Below, piece by piece: positions 19,594-30,794 of a DNA stretch of 35,363 bases (position 1 is its first letter; each line of letters begins with the position of its first letter). The DNA is from Verrucomicrobia subdivision 6 bacterium. Lineage in GTDB: Bacteria; Verrucomicrobiota; Verrucomicrobiia; Methylacidiphilales; Verrucolacustridaceae. The stretch lies in NCBI GenBank assembly GCA_947441075.1, contig CANESK010000010.1:1-35363 (forward strand), read 5' to 3'. The notes under the pieces are model-generated. The model made no database searches and was not told the DNA's origin. It saw nothing but the letters and a program-made list of their open reading frames with translations. The translations under genes and the position numbers were made by a program.

Positions 19594-19720
19594 TCTCGCG
19601 TTCTCTCGTATTTTCAGATCCATCTGCCCTCGCTTGATCAAGGCGCAAAACACGCCAGATCTATCTCTATCCAAATGTCTGCTCGAATTATTTTAAAAGA
19701 TCGACTACTCTTTCTCTGTT

Positions 19721-19792
19721 TGCCGGCTGGTGCAATGGTAGCACACCAGACTTTGGATCTGGCTGTTCCTGGTTCGAATCCAGGGCCGGCAG
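19721..19792 (+). tRNA. tRNA-Gln (anticodon TTG)
   Basis: Acceptor TGCCGGC/GCCGGCA, anticodon loop CTTTGGA, T-arm GGTTCGAATCC, G discriminator. Confidence 0.96.
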
Positions 19793-19795
19793 CGT

Positions 19796-20404
19796 CTATT
19801 TCCTCGGGTCCTCTGCCCAGGGAATCTTTCCCTCCGCCAACCCTCGCACCACTTGAGGAAGACACCGATGCTCCGCCTCTTGAATTCGCCCATGCAACGA
19901 CTCCGCACTATCCCCCGCCAAGACTGGTACCGTTTCCTGTCGCAAAATCTCTCCTCCATCCACCTGCGAATTGACCCAGTGCACCGTGCACCCCGCCTCT
20001 TTTACACCCGCCAACCGCGCCTGCTCCCAAGCCCGTAGTCCAGGAAAGGCAGGAAGAAGCGAGGGATGGATATTAATGATCCTCCCTCCGAATTTGCGTA
20101 AAAGCGGATCTTTCACCACCCGCATGTACCCCGCCAAAACCAACAGATCCACCCTCGCCTTCTCCAACGCCAAGGCCAACTCCTCCTCAATCTCTGGCTC
20201 TAACTTCGTACGGAAGTTACTCTTTCGACAGACCACCCTAGGAAGATTTAGCTTTTTCGCATGCTCGACAATTTTCGCCTCCGCCCGATCACTCCCCACC
20301 ATAACAATTTCAGCCGGAATCTTGTCCCGCTCAATCGCCCTAGCCAACGCGACAAAATTACTCCCTTGCCCTGACCCCAAAACCCCCAAGCGGAGCCCTC
20401 TCAC
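19796..20404 (-). CDS. purN: phosphoribosylglycinamide formyltransferase
   Basis: LGVLGSGQGSNFVALARAI, DLLVLAGYMRVV, IINIHPSLLPAFPG, GCTVHWVNSQVDGGEI. Confidence 0.95.
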   Translation of the reverse strand: MRGLRLGVLGSGQGSNFVALARAIERDKIPAEIVMVGSDRAEAKIVEHAKKLNLPRVVCRKSNFRTKLEPEIEEELALALEKARVDLLVLAGYMRVVKDPLLRKFGGRIINIHPSLLPAFPGLRAWEQARLAGVKEAGCTVHWVNSQVDGGEILRQETVPVLAGDSAESLHGRIQEAEHRCLPQVVRGLAEGKIPWAEDPRK

Positions 20405-20874
20405 TTCTTCAACTTCTGCAGCACGGCGGTGGTCGAACGTCCAGGAGTCAACGGTAGCACCTTCACTATGCCCCCCCCTTTTTTTACCGCCGCCAGTTCA
20501 TCTTGATCCAACTGCTCCGCTTGGTAATCCCCACCTTTCACATAAATATCGGGCCTCACAGCATCCAAGAAACGAGTCGCTCGCTTCTCGGAAAAGATTA
20601 ACACTGCATCCACCCCCGCTAGTCCTGCCACCACTTCTGCTCGGTCCCCTTCAGGATTGACTGGCCTCCCCTCTCCTTTCAACTCTCGCACACTGCTGTC
20701 CCCATTGACCCCCACCACTAGGACATCCCCCTGCGCTCGCGCTTCCTGCAGAAAACGGACATGCCCCACGTGCAAAAGGTCAAAGCATCCATTCGTGGCC
20801 ACGACCTTGACCCCGCGCTTCTTTGCCTCCTCCCGCCAAGCCGGAAGTTTCTCCCAAGAAAGTTGTATCCCCAT
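20401..20874 (-). CDS. rfaE2: D-glycero-beta-D-manno-heptose 1-phosphate adenylyltransferase (RfaE2/HldE C-terminal type)
   Basis: ATNGCFDLLHVGHVRFLQEARAQGDVLVVGVNGDSSVRELKGEGRPVNPEGDRAEVVAGL, KGGDYQ. Start set to 20874. Confidence 0.9.
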   Translation of the reverse strand: MGIQLSWEKLPAWREEAKKRGVKVVATNGCFDLLHVGHVRFLQEARAQGDVLVVGVNGDSSVRELKGEGRPVNPEGDRAEVVAGLAGVDAVLIFSEKRATRFLDAVRPDIYVKGGDYQAEQLDQDELAAVKKGGGIVKVLPLTPGRSTTAVLQKLKK

Positions 20875-20941
20875 CACTGAGAATCTTGACCCGCCCCTCC
20901 GCACTCGCAACATCAAATCAGAAAGGTAATCGAGCCATTTT

Positions 20942-21214
20942 ATGGATTTTGACTGGTCCCTCTATTCCACTCCTGAAGTTCCCCAAACGGAAGTTCATGA
21001 AAGCTTTGAAGATCCCTTCTGCCTGCGGATCCTTCCAGGCGGCGGGCCATTAGCTGAACACTCCCGCTTTCTCTGCCTCGGCAAAAGCCTAGCCGGAAAA
21101 TCTCTCTTCTCCCTTTACAGCGCGGATGGTCGGCGCATGCGACCCATCGCCACTAGACCCATGACAGACGCCGAAGACCATTTTTACGAACGAAAAGCTA
21201 AGGAATCCCTTTGA
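20942..21214 (+). CDS. BrnT-like toxin (RelE-fold family), truncated or divergent N-terminus
   Basis: ESFEDPFCLRILPGG..RFLCLGKSLAGKSLFSLYSADGRRMRPIATRPMTDAEDHFYER matches the BrnT core. Toxin-first order with an RHH partner. Confidence 0.62.
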   Translation: MDFDWSLYSTPEVPQTEVHESFEDPFCLRILPGGGPLAEHSRFLCLGKSLAGKSLFSLYSADGRRMRPIATRPMTDAEDHFYERKAKESL

Positions 21215-21495
21215 CCCCAGCCCTCACCACGATTCGAAAATGGGAAGAAATTCCTTTTTTTCCCAACCCCAATGAAGAGGCAACCTACTGGGCTGCTCAC
21301 CAGTTGGATCCCGCTCTTATGGCCGGCTCTCTTTCTTTGACCGAGGGCCAAGATTCCACCTCGATTACCTTGCGAATGGATCCCCGTATGCTCAGCCGCC
21401 TCAAACGCCTCGCCGCACGGCGCTACCTCAACTATCAGTCCATGATGAAACAGTGGATAGCCGAGCGTTTAGAAAAAGAGCTCCCAGGAGCTTAA
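21211..21495 (+). CDS. BrnA/CopG-like ribbon-helix-helix antitoxin
   Basis: YWAAHQLD linker, then STSITLRMDPRMLSRLKRLAARRYLNYQSMMKQWIAERLEKE (RHH/CopG). TTGA overlap with upstream toxin. Confidence 0.7.
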   Translation: MTPALTTIRKWEEIPFFPNPNEEATYWAAHQLDPALMAGSLSLTEGQDSTSITLRMDPRMLSRLKRLAARRYLNYQSMMKQWIAERLEKELPGA

Positions 21496-21509
21496 CTCGA
21501 GCTTTGCCT

Positions 21510-21944
21510 CTACGAAGCTAGTAACCCTGAAAACTCATCCGCATTAAGCTCGAAAAGCAGTTCGTAGACCTCCGCCACCCCATCTGAGAAACCGACCGCC
21601 GCCGAACTCGCCATCTGCCGAACCGCCGCAAACCCTTCAACCGCTCCCGTCGGATCTCGCAAAGGAATGAAGTCGATTCGTAAACGAAACTCTTTGCCCC
21701 GCAATTTTCCTTGGGTCTGCCGATACTCCGCACTGCATCCGTTACCACACGCAAGATTTTGTACCACCTTGCTCATCTCCTTTCGCGCCGCCACCGCGCC
21801 CTTCCATAATACTTGGACGGGCGCTCCCACCATCGACCTTTGCATCCCCGTCGCCCACCGAATTCGTAATTCTCGATCCACTAAAGCCACCGTATGGCCC
21901 GAACTCTTCAACGCATCTACGATCATGTTTTGAAAAGTTTGCAT
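21510..21944 (-). CDS. stand-alone PAS-like domain protein
   Basis: VALVDRELRIRWATG...VGAPVQVLW...FRLRIDFIPLRDPTGAVEGFAAVRQ is PAS-like. Start set to ATG 21944. Confidence 0.5.
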   Translation of the reverse strand: MQTFQNMIVDALKSSGHTVALVDRELRIRWATGMQRSMVGAPVQVLWKGAVAARKEMSKVVQNLACGNGCSAEYRQTQGKLRGKEFRLRIDFIPLRDPTGAVEGFAAVRQMASSAAVGFSDGVAEVYELLFELNADEFSGLLAS

Positions 21945-22119
21945 AAGCACTCGCAAGTAGAATAATTCGCTTGCCAACGCTTAATAGCAACATTTAATTT
22001 AAATTTATTAACATCTGTATGTATCTACTGTTTAATGTTTTAAATTCAATATATCAAAGTGTTCCAGACATTCTGCGTCCTCTTCTTCTTTTTATTCCAT
22101 AAACAGGCTAATAAGGGAG

Positions 22120-23574
22120 GTGCCTACTACCTCCGCAACTTCTACCTCCACATGGAAACTGCCCTTCGCGCGCAGGACAAAGCTCATCGCCACCCTCGGA
22201 CCGCAACACACCGATCCCTCCGCCCTCTCTCAACTTCTCGACGGTGGGGCCGATGTCTTCCGCCTAAATATGTCCCATGCCAGCCACGACTTTGTCCGCC
22301 AGGTCGCACCCTCCCTTCGCACTCTCGCCGCCAGTCGCGGCAAGGAAATCTCCCTACTCCTCGATACCCAAGGACCCGCCATCCGTACTGGAACCATCGG
22401 CACCCCACGCCACCTCAAAGTCGGCGACACTCTTATCCTCAGCGTCGATCCTCACGCCTCAGCGCCCGCCGTTCCCGTAAACTACCCCGATCTCCTGCAT
22501 GATCTCGAACCTGGACAAAAACTCCTCGTCGATAACGGCGTCCTCCATCTTCAAGTCCTCAGCAAAGATGCCACCTCCCTCCACTGCCGTGTCTTAACCG
22601 CAGGCGTCCTAGGGGATCGTCGACACATCAACCTTCCAGGAGTTCGTGTCAATCTTCCCGCTATTACCGAAAAAGATGCCGCCGATTTAAAAGTAGGTCT
22701 CGAAATCGGCATCGATTGGGTCGCCTTATCTTTCGTTCGTGATCCCGCCGATGTTCTCGCTTTACGAGATTTCCTTTCCCAGCACAACGCCAAGGAGGTC
22801 GGCATCATTGCTAAAATCGAAGATCAGTCGGCTGTTAAAAATATCCTCGGCATTGTCTCCGCGGCCGACGCCATCATGGTCGCGCGCGGCGATCTCGGAG
22901 TGGAGTGCCCCTACGAGGAACTCCCCATCATTCAACGTAAAATTCTCAAACAGTGCATTGCCTCCATGAAGCCGGTCATCGTCGCCACCCACATGCTCGA
23001 AAGTATGATCTCCAATCCCCTGCCCACCCGCGCAGAAATCACCGACGTCGCCAACGCCGTCTTTGAAGGTGCCGATGCCATTATGCTTTCAGGCGAAACC
23101 GCCACCGGAAAGTATCCACGAGCCTGTCTCGAAGTCCTCGACCGAGTTGCCCGTCGTATCGAACGCTCTGGCTCCATTGGCTACGAAAAAGGCATTCACA
23201 CCGAGGGAGAGGCAGATGGAGTCGTGTCCGCAGGTGTCCATCTCGCCAATCAACTCGAAGCCCAAGGCATTCTTCTTTTCACCCGCACGGGACGAATGGC
23301 CCGCGTCGCCGCCGCCCTGCGCCCAAAAGTTACCCCCATCTATGCCTTCACCCCCACCGTTGCCCTCGCTCGCCAACTGGCACTGCATTATGGCGTACGC
23401 GCCCGCTGCCTTCCCTTTGAACGCCAAGAAAGGGAAGTTCTTATTCGCGATGTCATCGGTGATCTCCTCGCCAAAGGACTGATCCTTCCTCATGCCCCCC
23501 TCGTCATCATCAATACCTCCATCGTCGGCGATAAAACCTACCGCACAGTCCAAGCTCGCACCGCGCAGGTTTAA
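22120..23574 (+). CDS. pyk: pyruvate kinase
   Basis: TKLIATLGPQHTDPSALSQLLDGGADVFRLNMSHAS, MVARGDLGVECPYEELPIIQR, MLESMISNPLPTRAEITDVANAVFEGADAIMLSGETATGKYP. GTG start uncertain. Confidence 0.97.
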   Translation: MPTTSATSTSTWKLPFARRTKLIATLGPQHTDPSALSQLLDGGADVFRLNMSHASHDFVRQVAPSLRTLAASRGKEISLLLDTQGPAIRTGTIGTPRHLKVGDTLILSVDPHASAPAVPVNYPDLLHDLEPGQKLLVDNGVLHLQVLSKDATSLHCRVLTAGVLGDRRHINLPGVRVNLPAITEKDAADLKVGLEIGIDWVALSFVRDPADVLALRDFLSQHNAKEVGIIAKIEDQSAVKNILGIVSAADAIMVARGDLGVECPYEELPIIQRKILKQCIASMKPVIVATHMLESMISNPLPTRAEITDVANAVFEGADAIMLSGETATGKYPRACLEVLDRVARRIERSGSIGYEKGIHTEGEADGVVSAGVHLANQLEAQGILLFTRTGRMARVAAALRPKVTPIYAFTPTVALARQLALHYGVRARCLPFERQEREVLIRDVIGDLLAKGLILPHAPLVIINTSIVGDKTYRTVQARTAQV

Positions 23575-23641
23575 TTCCTTTCTCCTAACCTCGTTTAATA
23601 ATTCCCTTTTGACTCAACTCCTCTGGAGGCAAATTAGAAGT

Positions 23642-23956
23642 ATGTCCAAACCCTCCCGTCTCGATCATGTGGCCTTGGCCGTCACCGATGTGCCCGCCGC
23701 GGTTCGTTGGTGGACCGAACACTTTGCTTGTCGCGTTAAATATGCGGATGCCACCTGGGCGCAACTCGATTTCGAGAATACCTCCCTCGCCCTCGTTACC
23801 GAAGGCCAACACCCTCTACACCTCGGGTTTCTCGTGCCCGACGCCTCCGCCTACGGCAAAGCTCAAACCCACCGCGACGGAACCAAATCAGTCTATGCTC
23901 AAGCCCCAGGCGGCGCCATCGAGTACGTCGAACGCCCTACCCCACCATCCCCATGA
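23642..23956 (+). CDS. VOC (glyoxalase/bleomycin-resistance) family protein
   Basis: SRLDHVALAVTDVPAAVRWWTEHF...HPLHLGFLVPD...GGAIEYVER; one VOC module with metal-ligand-like H/H/E positions. Confidence 0.8.
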   Translation: MSKPSRLDHVALAVTDVPAAVRWWTEHFACRVKYADATWAQLDFENTSLALVTEGQHPLHLGFLVPDASAYGKAQTHRDGTKSVYAQAPGGAIEYVERPTPPSP

Positions 23957-24750
23957 CCCCTTTTGCCCTCTTTCAAAAAAAGCCGGTTCTACTTGGCGTC
24001 GTACACCTCCCGGCCCTACCCGGCGCCCCTCACTACTCCGGAAATCTCTCCCAGGCCCGTACCGCCCTCCGCCGCGATCTTCAGGCTCTTCATCGTGGCG
24101 GCGCCCACGCCATTATCATCGAAAATTTCGGCGATACTCCCTTTCCTCAAGGCTCCGCCAGTCCCGCCACCGTCGCCGCCCTCACCTCCCTAGCCACGGA
24201 AGCCCGTGACCTTTTCCCTGGACCCCTCGGAATCAACCTTCTACGTAATGACGGCATCGGGGCGATGGCCATCGCCCATGCAGTCGGAGCTCAGTTTATC
24301 CGCGTCAATGTCCTCGTCGGTGCCCGCGTTGCCGATCAAGGACTCATCTCAGGAATCGCCGAGAGCCTTCTTCGGTTCCGTCGTGAAATTGGCGCAGAGA
24401 AAATTCGCATCTTCGCCGATGTCGACGTGAAACACTCCGCCCCCCTCGCAGCAGGCTACACCTTGGAAGATGAGTCTCGCGACGCCTGGGAACGCGGCGG
24501 TGCCGATGCCCTCATTGTCACTGGCGGCGGGACCGGTTGGTCTGCCGATCCTGAACATCTTCGCCGCGTCCACTCCATCGTCCCGCGTGCCCCTCTCCTC
24601 ATCGGTAGCGGCACCACCCTAGAAACCCTTCCTACCTTTCTCCCAGAAGCTTCAGGTTTCATTGTCGGCACGGCCCTCAAGAAGAATAGTAAAATCAATC
24701 CCGCCCGCGTCCGCGCTTTCGTCGCCGCCCTAGCCAAAGCTCGCAACTAG
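23953..24750 (+). CDS. BtpA/SgcQ family protein
   Basis: LLGVVHLPALPGAPHYSG, GGAHAIIIENFGDTPF, GINLLRNDGIGAMAIAHAVGAQFIRVNVLVGARVADQGLI, DVDVKHSAPLA. Confidence 0.93.
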   Translation: MTPFALFQKKPVLLGVVHLPALPGAPHYSGNLSQARTALRRDLQALHRGGAHAIIIENFGDTPFPQGSASPATVAALTSLATEARDLFPGPLGINLLRNDGIGAMAIAHAVGAQFIRVNVLVGARVADQGLISGIAESLLRFRREIGAEKIRIFADVDVKHSAPLAAGYTLEDESRDAWERGGADALIVTGGGTGWSADPEHLRRVHSIVPRAPLLIGSGTTLETLPTFLPEASGFIVGTALKKNSKINPARVRAFVAALAKARN

Positions 24751-24757
24751 CTACCCC

Positions 24758-25243
24758 ATGTTTTCACCCGTCCATATCCCCGTGGGAATGGCACTCGCCC
24801 ACTGGATTCCTGGTGGTCCCATCCCCGCCTTCTGCGCAGGAGTTCTCAGTCACCTCCTTTTCGATGCCATCCCCCATGGCGATGCAGGCATCGGGCACTG
24901 GGTCCACTCTTCTCCAAATCACCTCACCAAACTTAAACGCCTCCTGCCGATGGTTTTTGTCGACCAGATCCTCGGTGCAGGAGTTTTTTTTCTACTTCTC
25001 TCATCTCCCCTTCTTGCATCCACCGGATTCTGGACTCTTCTTGCAGGAGCCTTCGGCTCCATTCTCCCCGATTACCTAACAGGAATCCGCGATCTGCTTC
25101 AGAAACCGCCAAGCTGTCTTGAATCGATCCATCGCCTCCACGAAAAGTGCCACTACCGAGGCAAAGAACCTTTCAACATCGTCACGGGACTCATTTTTCA
25201 AGCTGGGCTCGTTGGTCTCGGCGTCTTTTTCGCATTCCGATAA
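24758..25243 (+). CDS. small hydrophobic membrane protein of unknown function
   Basis: 161 aa with several hydrophobic segments; His/Asp-rich HLLFDAIPHGDAGIGHW vaguely like YdjM-type membrane proteins. Confidence 0.55.
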   Translation: MFSPVHIPVGMALAHWIPGGPIPAFCAGVLSHLLFDAIPHGDAGIGHWVHSSPNHLTKLKRLLPMVFVDQILGAGVFFLLLSSPLLASTGFWTLLAGAFGSILPDYLTGIRDLLQKPPSCLESIHRLHEKCHYRGKEPFNIVTGLIFQAGLVGLGVFFAFR

Positions 25244-25262
25244 GCGGAACACCTTAACCCTT

Positions 25263-25937
25263 TTATCTTCCTAAACCAGGCAGCCGAGTCCACTTCTCCA
25301 CCTGCCGAGCCATCAAGACGAGAATCGAGACCAAACCCAGATACACCCCCGCCGCTAATAGATACGCTTTGAAGAACTGAAAGTTAGTTGCCGCCAACTC
25401 TTGAATCCGAGCAAAGAACTCGGTGTACTGAATCAGGAACGCCACCGAACTATCCTTTAGATTCCCGATACACTGATTCGTAAGGGCCGGTACGGATAAA
25501 CGCAGGACTTGGGGAAGCGTGATCCATCGGAAGATCTGCCCACGCCCGAATCCTTGTGCCCGAGCCGACTCAATCTCGCTCGGATCCAACCCATTCCTAG
25601 CAGTCGTCAGATACGCCGCATTGTAAGCCGCCACATTCATCGTGAAACCAATCACCGCTACAAGAAAGGGAGAGCACCTCAGGCCCCACTGAGGTAATCC
25701 GTAGTACATTAGGAAAAGAAGAACAATCAGCGGAGTACCGATAAAAAAGGAGATATAACCCTGAATCAAAGAACGCACCCATCGATAAGGGCTATTAGAA
25801 AAGTAGAAAACCACTAAGCCAAAAAGAAAACCAGTGACGCTAATGATCACCGTAAGTTGTAAAGTCTGACGCAGACCCGCCAAGATCAGGGGCAACTGCT
25901 CAAGTAAGTCACGCTGAAATCCAATCCATCCGCTCAC
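25263..25937 (-). CDS. amino-acid ABC transporter permease (HisM/GlnP type)
   Basis: Hydrophobic protein with IQGYISFFIGTPLIVLLFLMYYGLP and ARAQGFGRGQIFRWITLPQVLRLSVPALTNQ (EAA loop). Confidence 0.92.
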   Translation of the reverse strand: MSGWIGFQRDLLEQLPLILAGLRQTLQLTVIISVTGFLFGLVVFYFSNSPYRWVRSLIQGYISFFIGTPLIVLLFLMYYGLPQWGLRCSPFLVAVIGFTMNVAAYNAAYLTTARNGLDPSEIESARAQGFGRGQIFRWITLPQVLRLSVPALTNQCIGNLKDSSVAFLIQYTEFFARIQELAATNFQFFKAYLLAAGVYLGLVSILVLMARQVEKWTRLPGLGR

Positions 25938-26671
25938 GATTGACCCTCCTTTTCCCCAAAGAAAGCCCTCACCTGATCACTGGGATGATGCTTCGCTAGG
26001 TTCTCTAAGGTGTCATCGGCTCGAATTACCCCTTGATCTAAGAAAATGACCCGATTGGCAATTTGACTCGCCAAAGCCAGATCGTGCGTCACGCAGAGTA
26101 AAGTGACCCTTTCCCGGTTTAAGCGGTTAAAGAGGTCTGCTACTTCTCGCACCATCACAGGATCTAGTGCCGAAGTCGGTTCATCAAATACCACCACAGC
26201 AGGATCCATCGCCAAAGCCCGTGCGATCGCTACCCGCTGCTTCTGACCTCCTGAGATCTGCGATGGATATTTGTCACGATGGTCAGCCATCTCGAGATGG
26301 TTAAGTTGAAAGAGTGCTTGGGCTTCCGCCTCCGCCCGGCTCATTCCCCGCAGTTTTCTTAGGCCCAGCATAACATTACCCAAGACGGTTAAATGGCGGT
26401 ACAGCGCAAACTGCTGAAAAACAAATCCGATGCTTTGTCGGAGAGCACGAACATCCACCTCAGGTCCCATAATATCTTGATCGCGAACAAGAATCGTCCC
26501 AGAGGTCGGTTCAACCAGACGGTTAATGCAACGCAGCAAAGTCGATTTACCACAGCCTGAAGGCCCCATCACCACCTTCATCTCCCCCTTTTGCAGATCA
26601 AGATTCACTCCGTCCAAAACGGTATGAGTACCGAATCTCTTGACCAGATTTCGAATTTGGATGAGGGCCAT
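25934..26671 (-). CDS. amino-acid ABC transporter ATP-binding protein (GlnQ type)
   Basis: Walker A GPSGCGKSTLL, signature QISGGQKQRVAIARAL, Walker B VVVFDEPTSALD. Start set to 26671. Confidence 0.96.
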   Translation of the reverse strand: MALIQIRNLVKRFGTHTVLDGVNLDLQKGEMKVVMGPSGCGKSTLLRCINRLVEPTSGTILVRDQDIMGPEVDVRALRQSIGFVFQQFALYRHLTVLGNVMLGLRKLRGMSRAEAEAQALFQLNHLEMADHRDKYPSQISGGQKQRVAIARALAMDPAVVVFDEPTSALDPVMVREVADLFNRLNRERVTLLCVTHDLALASQIANRVIFLDQGVIRADDTLENLAKHHPSDQVRAFFGEKEGQS

Positions 26672-26672
26672 C

Positions 26673-27326
26673 TTAGGTCGTTCCCAATCCTGGCACTTGA
26701 TAACGCTTCTCCAAAAAATGAACTCCTGCCAAAAGAATCCGATAAATAAGGAAGTACAACACACCCACCGCAAGATAGATCTCGATCCCACGAAGTGTCG
26801 TCGCCGTCAGGGTCATCGCCTGCTTTGTGATTTCAGCGATTCCCACCGTATAGGCAAATGGGGAGTACTTCAGGATAGAGGTAAACTCATTGATCATTCC
26901 TGGCACTGCCAGACGCAGCATCTGGGGAAACTCAATGCTAGTTAGAATCTGGAATCGACTCATCCCCATTGCCTCGGCCGCAAGAATTTCGGAAGCTTCG
27001 ACCGAGTCCAAGGCCCCACGAAAAACCTCCGCCAGATACGCCCCCGCAATTAACCCTAAGCTCAGAGCCATCGCCAACAGCGGACCTACTTTGATACCCA
27101 CGCTGGGCAAACCGAAATACACAAGGAAAAGCAGTACTAAAACCGGAACTCCTCGGAAGATGTAGGTAAAACCATCTAGGAGATGCACCAGATGCGCATA
27201 ACCCATCCGCCGTAACCCCGCCACCGTTAACCCTACTCCCATGCCAGTTCCACTACAGACGAGGGTTACCACCACGGTCGAAACCAGACCCTGCGCTAAC
27301 TGCGCAACGATCTCAAAGAAGTTCAA
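26673..27326 (-). CDS. amino-acid ABC transporter permease (HisM/GlnP type)
   Basis: YIFRGVPVLVLLFLVYFGLPSVG and AAEAMGMSRFQILTSIEFPQMLRLAVPGMINEF (EAA loop). Confidence 0.92.
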   Translation of the reverse strand: MNFFEIVAQLAQGLVSTVVVTLVCSGTGMGVGLTVAGLRRMGYAHLVHLLDGFTYIFRGVPVLVLLFLVYFGLPSVGIKVGPLLAMALSLGLIAGAYLAEVFRGALDSVEASEILAAEAMGMSRFQILTSIEFPQMLRLAVPGMINEFTSILKYSPFAYTVGIAEITKQAMTLTATTLRGIEIYLAVGVLYFLIYRILLAGVHFLEKRYQVPGLGTT

Positions 27327-27345
27327 TGAAGCACGATCTCCAAAA

Positions 27346-28167
<822 letters not shown>

Positions 28168-28186
28168 TTAAAAGACCGAATTACCC

Positions 28187-28645
28187 TTAGCCAAGCTTAA
28201 GGGTGCCATCGGTCAGGATTCTTGCTCGTAACCCGCCACGCCCCATGAGCCACGAATGAGCCCCAGGAGCGAAGGCCTGATCCATCCATGCACAAGGACG
28301 GCACTCTTCGACCCCAAAGAAACGAACTCCCTGAAGCTCAAACTCTTTTCCAATCCACTGATTTAGATCCACTCCTGAAATCAGTACATTACGGCGACTA
28401 CTCCCTGCATCGGCTGAATCCAAACCGAGCTCTCTTTTCATAAGCTGAAACACTTCCGAGGAAAAAAAGGTGATCTGGCCTTTGTAATCGGGTTGATGAT
28501 CAAAGTAACGATCCTCTCGAATTCCACTCCCTGCCACACAAGCGATCTCAGACACTTCAAAATGAGGTTGGGTCCCCGCAGGTTGACCCTTATGCCCAAC
28601 GTAATTGTGTTCAGGAGAAATATAGAGGCGTTCAATCGTGATCAT
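28187..28645 (-). CDS. MOSC domain-containing protein
   Basis: MITIERLYISPEHNYVG...FGVEECRPCAWMDQAFAPGAHSWLMGRGGLRARILTDG. Start set to 28645; the longer ORF start overlaps groEL and its terminator. Confidence 0.85.
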   Translation of the reverse strand: MITIERLYISPEHNYVGHKGQPAGTQPHFEVSEIACVAGSGIREDRYFDHQPDYKGQITFFSSEVFQLMKRELGLDSADAGSSRRNVLISGVDLNQWIGKEFELQGVRFFGVEECRPCAWMDQAFAPGAHSWLMGRGGLRARILTDGTLKLG

Positions 28646-28689
28646 ACCCACGCTCCTATTCTCAATCCCCACTTGAGCCTTAGAAAGCC

Positions 28690-28720
28690 GAAAAGGCGCG
28701 GCTCCTTTCGGAACCGCGCC
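28690..28720 (-). terminator. Rho-independent-like terminator downstream of groEL
   Basis: Minus strand: GGCGCGG-T-TCC-GAAA-GGA-G-CCGCGCC followed by TTTTCGG. GC-rich stem, tetraloop and short T run. Confidence 0.7.
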
Positions 28721-28772
28721 CTCTTCAGCTCCCCTCGGGGGACGTACCCCGGGGGAAATACTTACGAATGGA

Positions 28773-30407
<1,635 letters not shown>

Positions 30408-30419
30408 TCATTTCCTCCT

Positions 30420-30716
30420 TCAGCTCACCACGCCGAGGATATCATCCTCACGCATGATCAGCATTTTCTCGCCTTCGAGGGTAATTTCTGTCCCGCCGTA
30501 TTTACTAAACAGGACCTTGTCCCCTTTTTTAACTTCCATCGGGATGAGTTTGCCCGCGTCGTCCCGTTTTCCGGGTCCAACTTGGACTACTTTCCCCTCC
30601 TGGGGTTTTTCTTTAGCGGTATCGGGGATAATGATCCCGCCTTTTTTCACTTCCTGCTCTTCGAGAGGATGCACCAGCACCCGATCGCCGAGAGGACGGA
30701 TATTCACATTAGCCAT
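30420..30716 (-). CDS. groS: co-chaperonin GroES
   Basis: [45 protein letters not shown]. Confidence 0.99.
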   Translation of the reverse strand: MANVNIRPLGDRVLVHPLEEQEVKKGGIIIPDTAKEKPQEGKVVQVGPGKRDDAGKLIPMEVKKGDKVLFSKYGGTEITLEGEKMLIMREDDILGVVS

Positions 30717-30775
30717 AGCTTGGGTGAACTCCTTTCTTTGGTTTTGAGGTTTCGGTTTGTCTGAAGGATGGGCAA

Positions 30776-30789
30776 GGTCCCGAGGGACC
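30776..30789. promoter_or_regulatory. small hairpin in the dnaK-groES intergenic region
   Basis: GGTCC-CGAG-GGACC perfect stem-loop with no T-run on the minus strand. Confidence 0.4.
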
Positions 30790-30794
30790 CAGGG

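Noticed and set aside
26672-26791. N-terminal extension of the ABC ATPase ORF
   Set aside because: Overlaps the upstream permease out of frame; MALIQIRNLVKRFG at 26671 is the canonical start.
28731-28757. GC-rich palindromes CCCCTCGGGG / CCCCGGGGG next to the groEL terminator
   Set aside because: Short and compositionally simple; could be part of terminator structure but no separate function can be supported.
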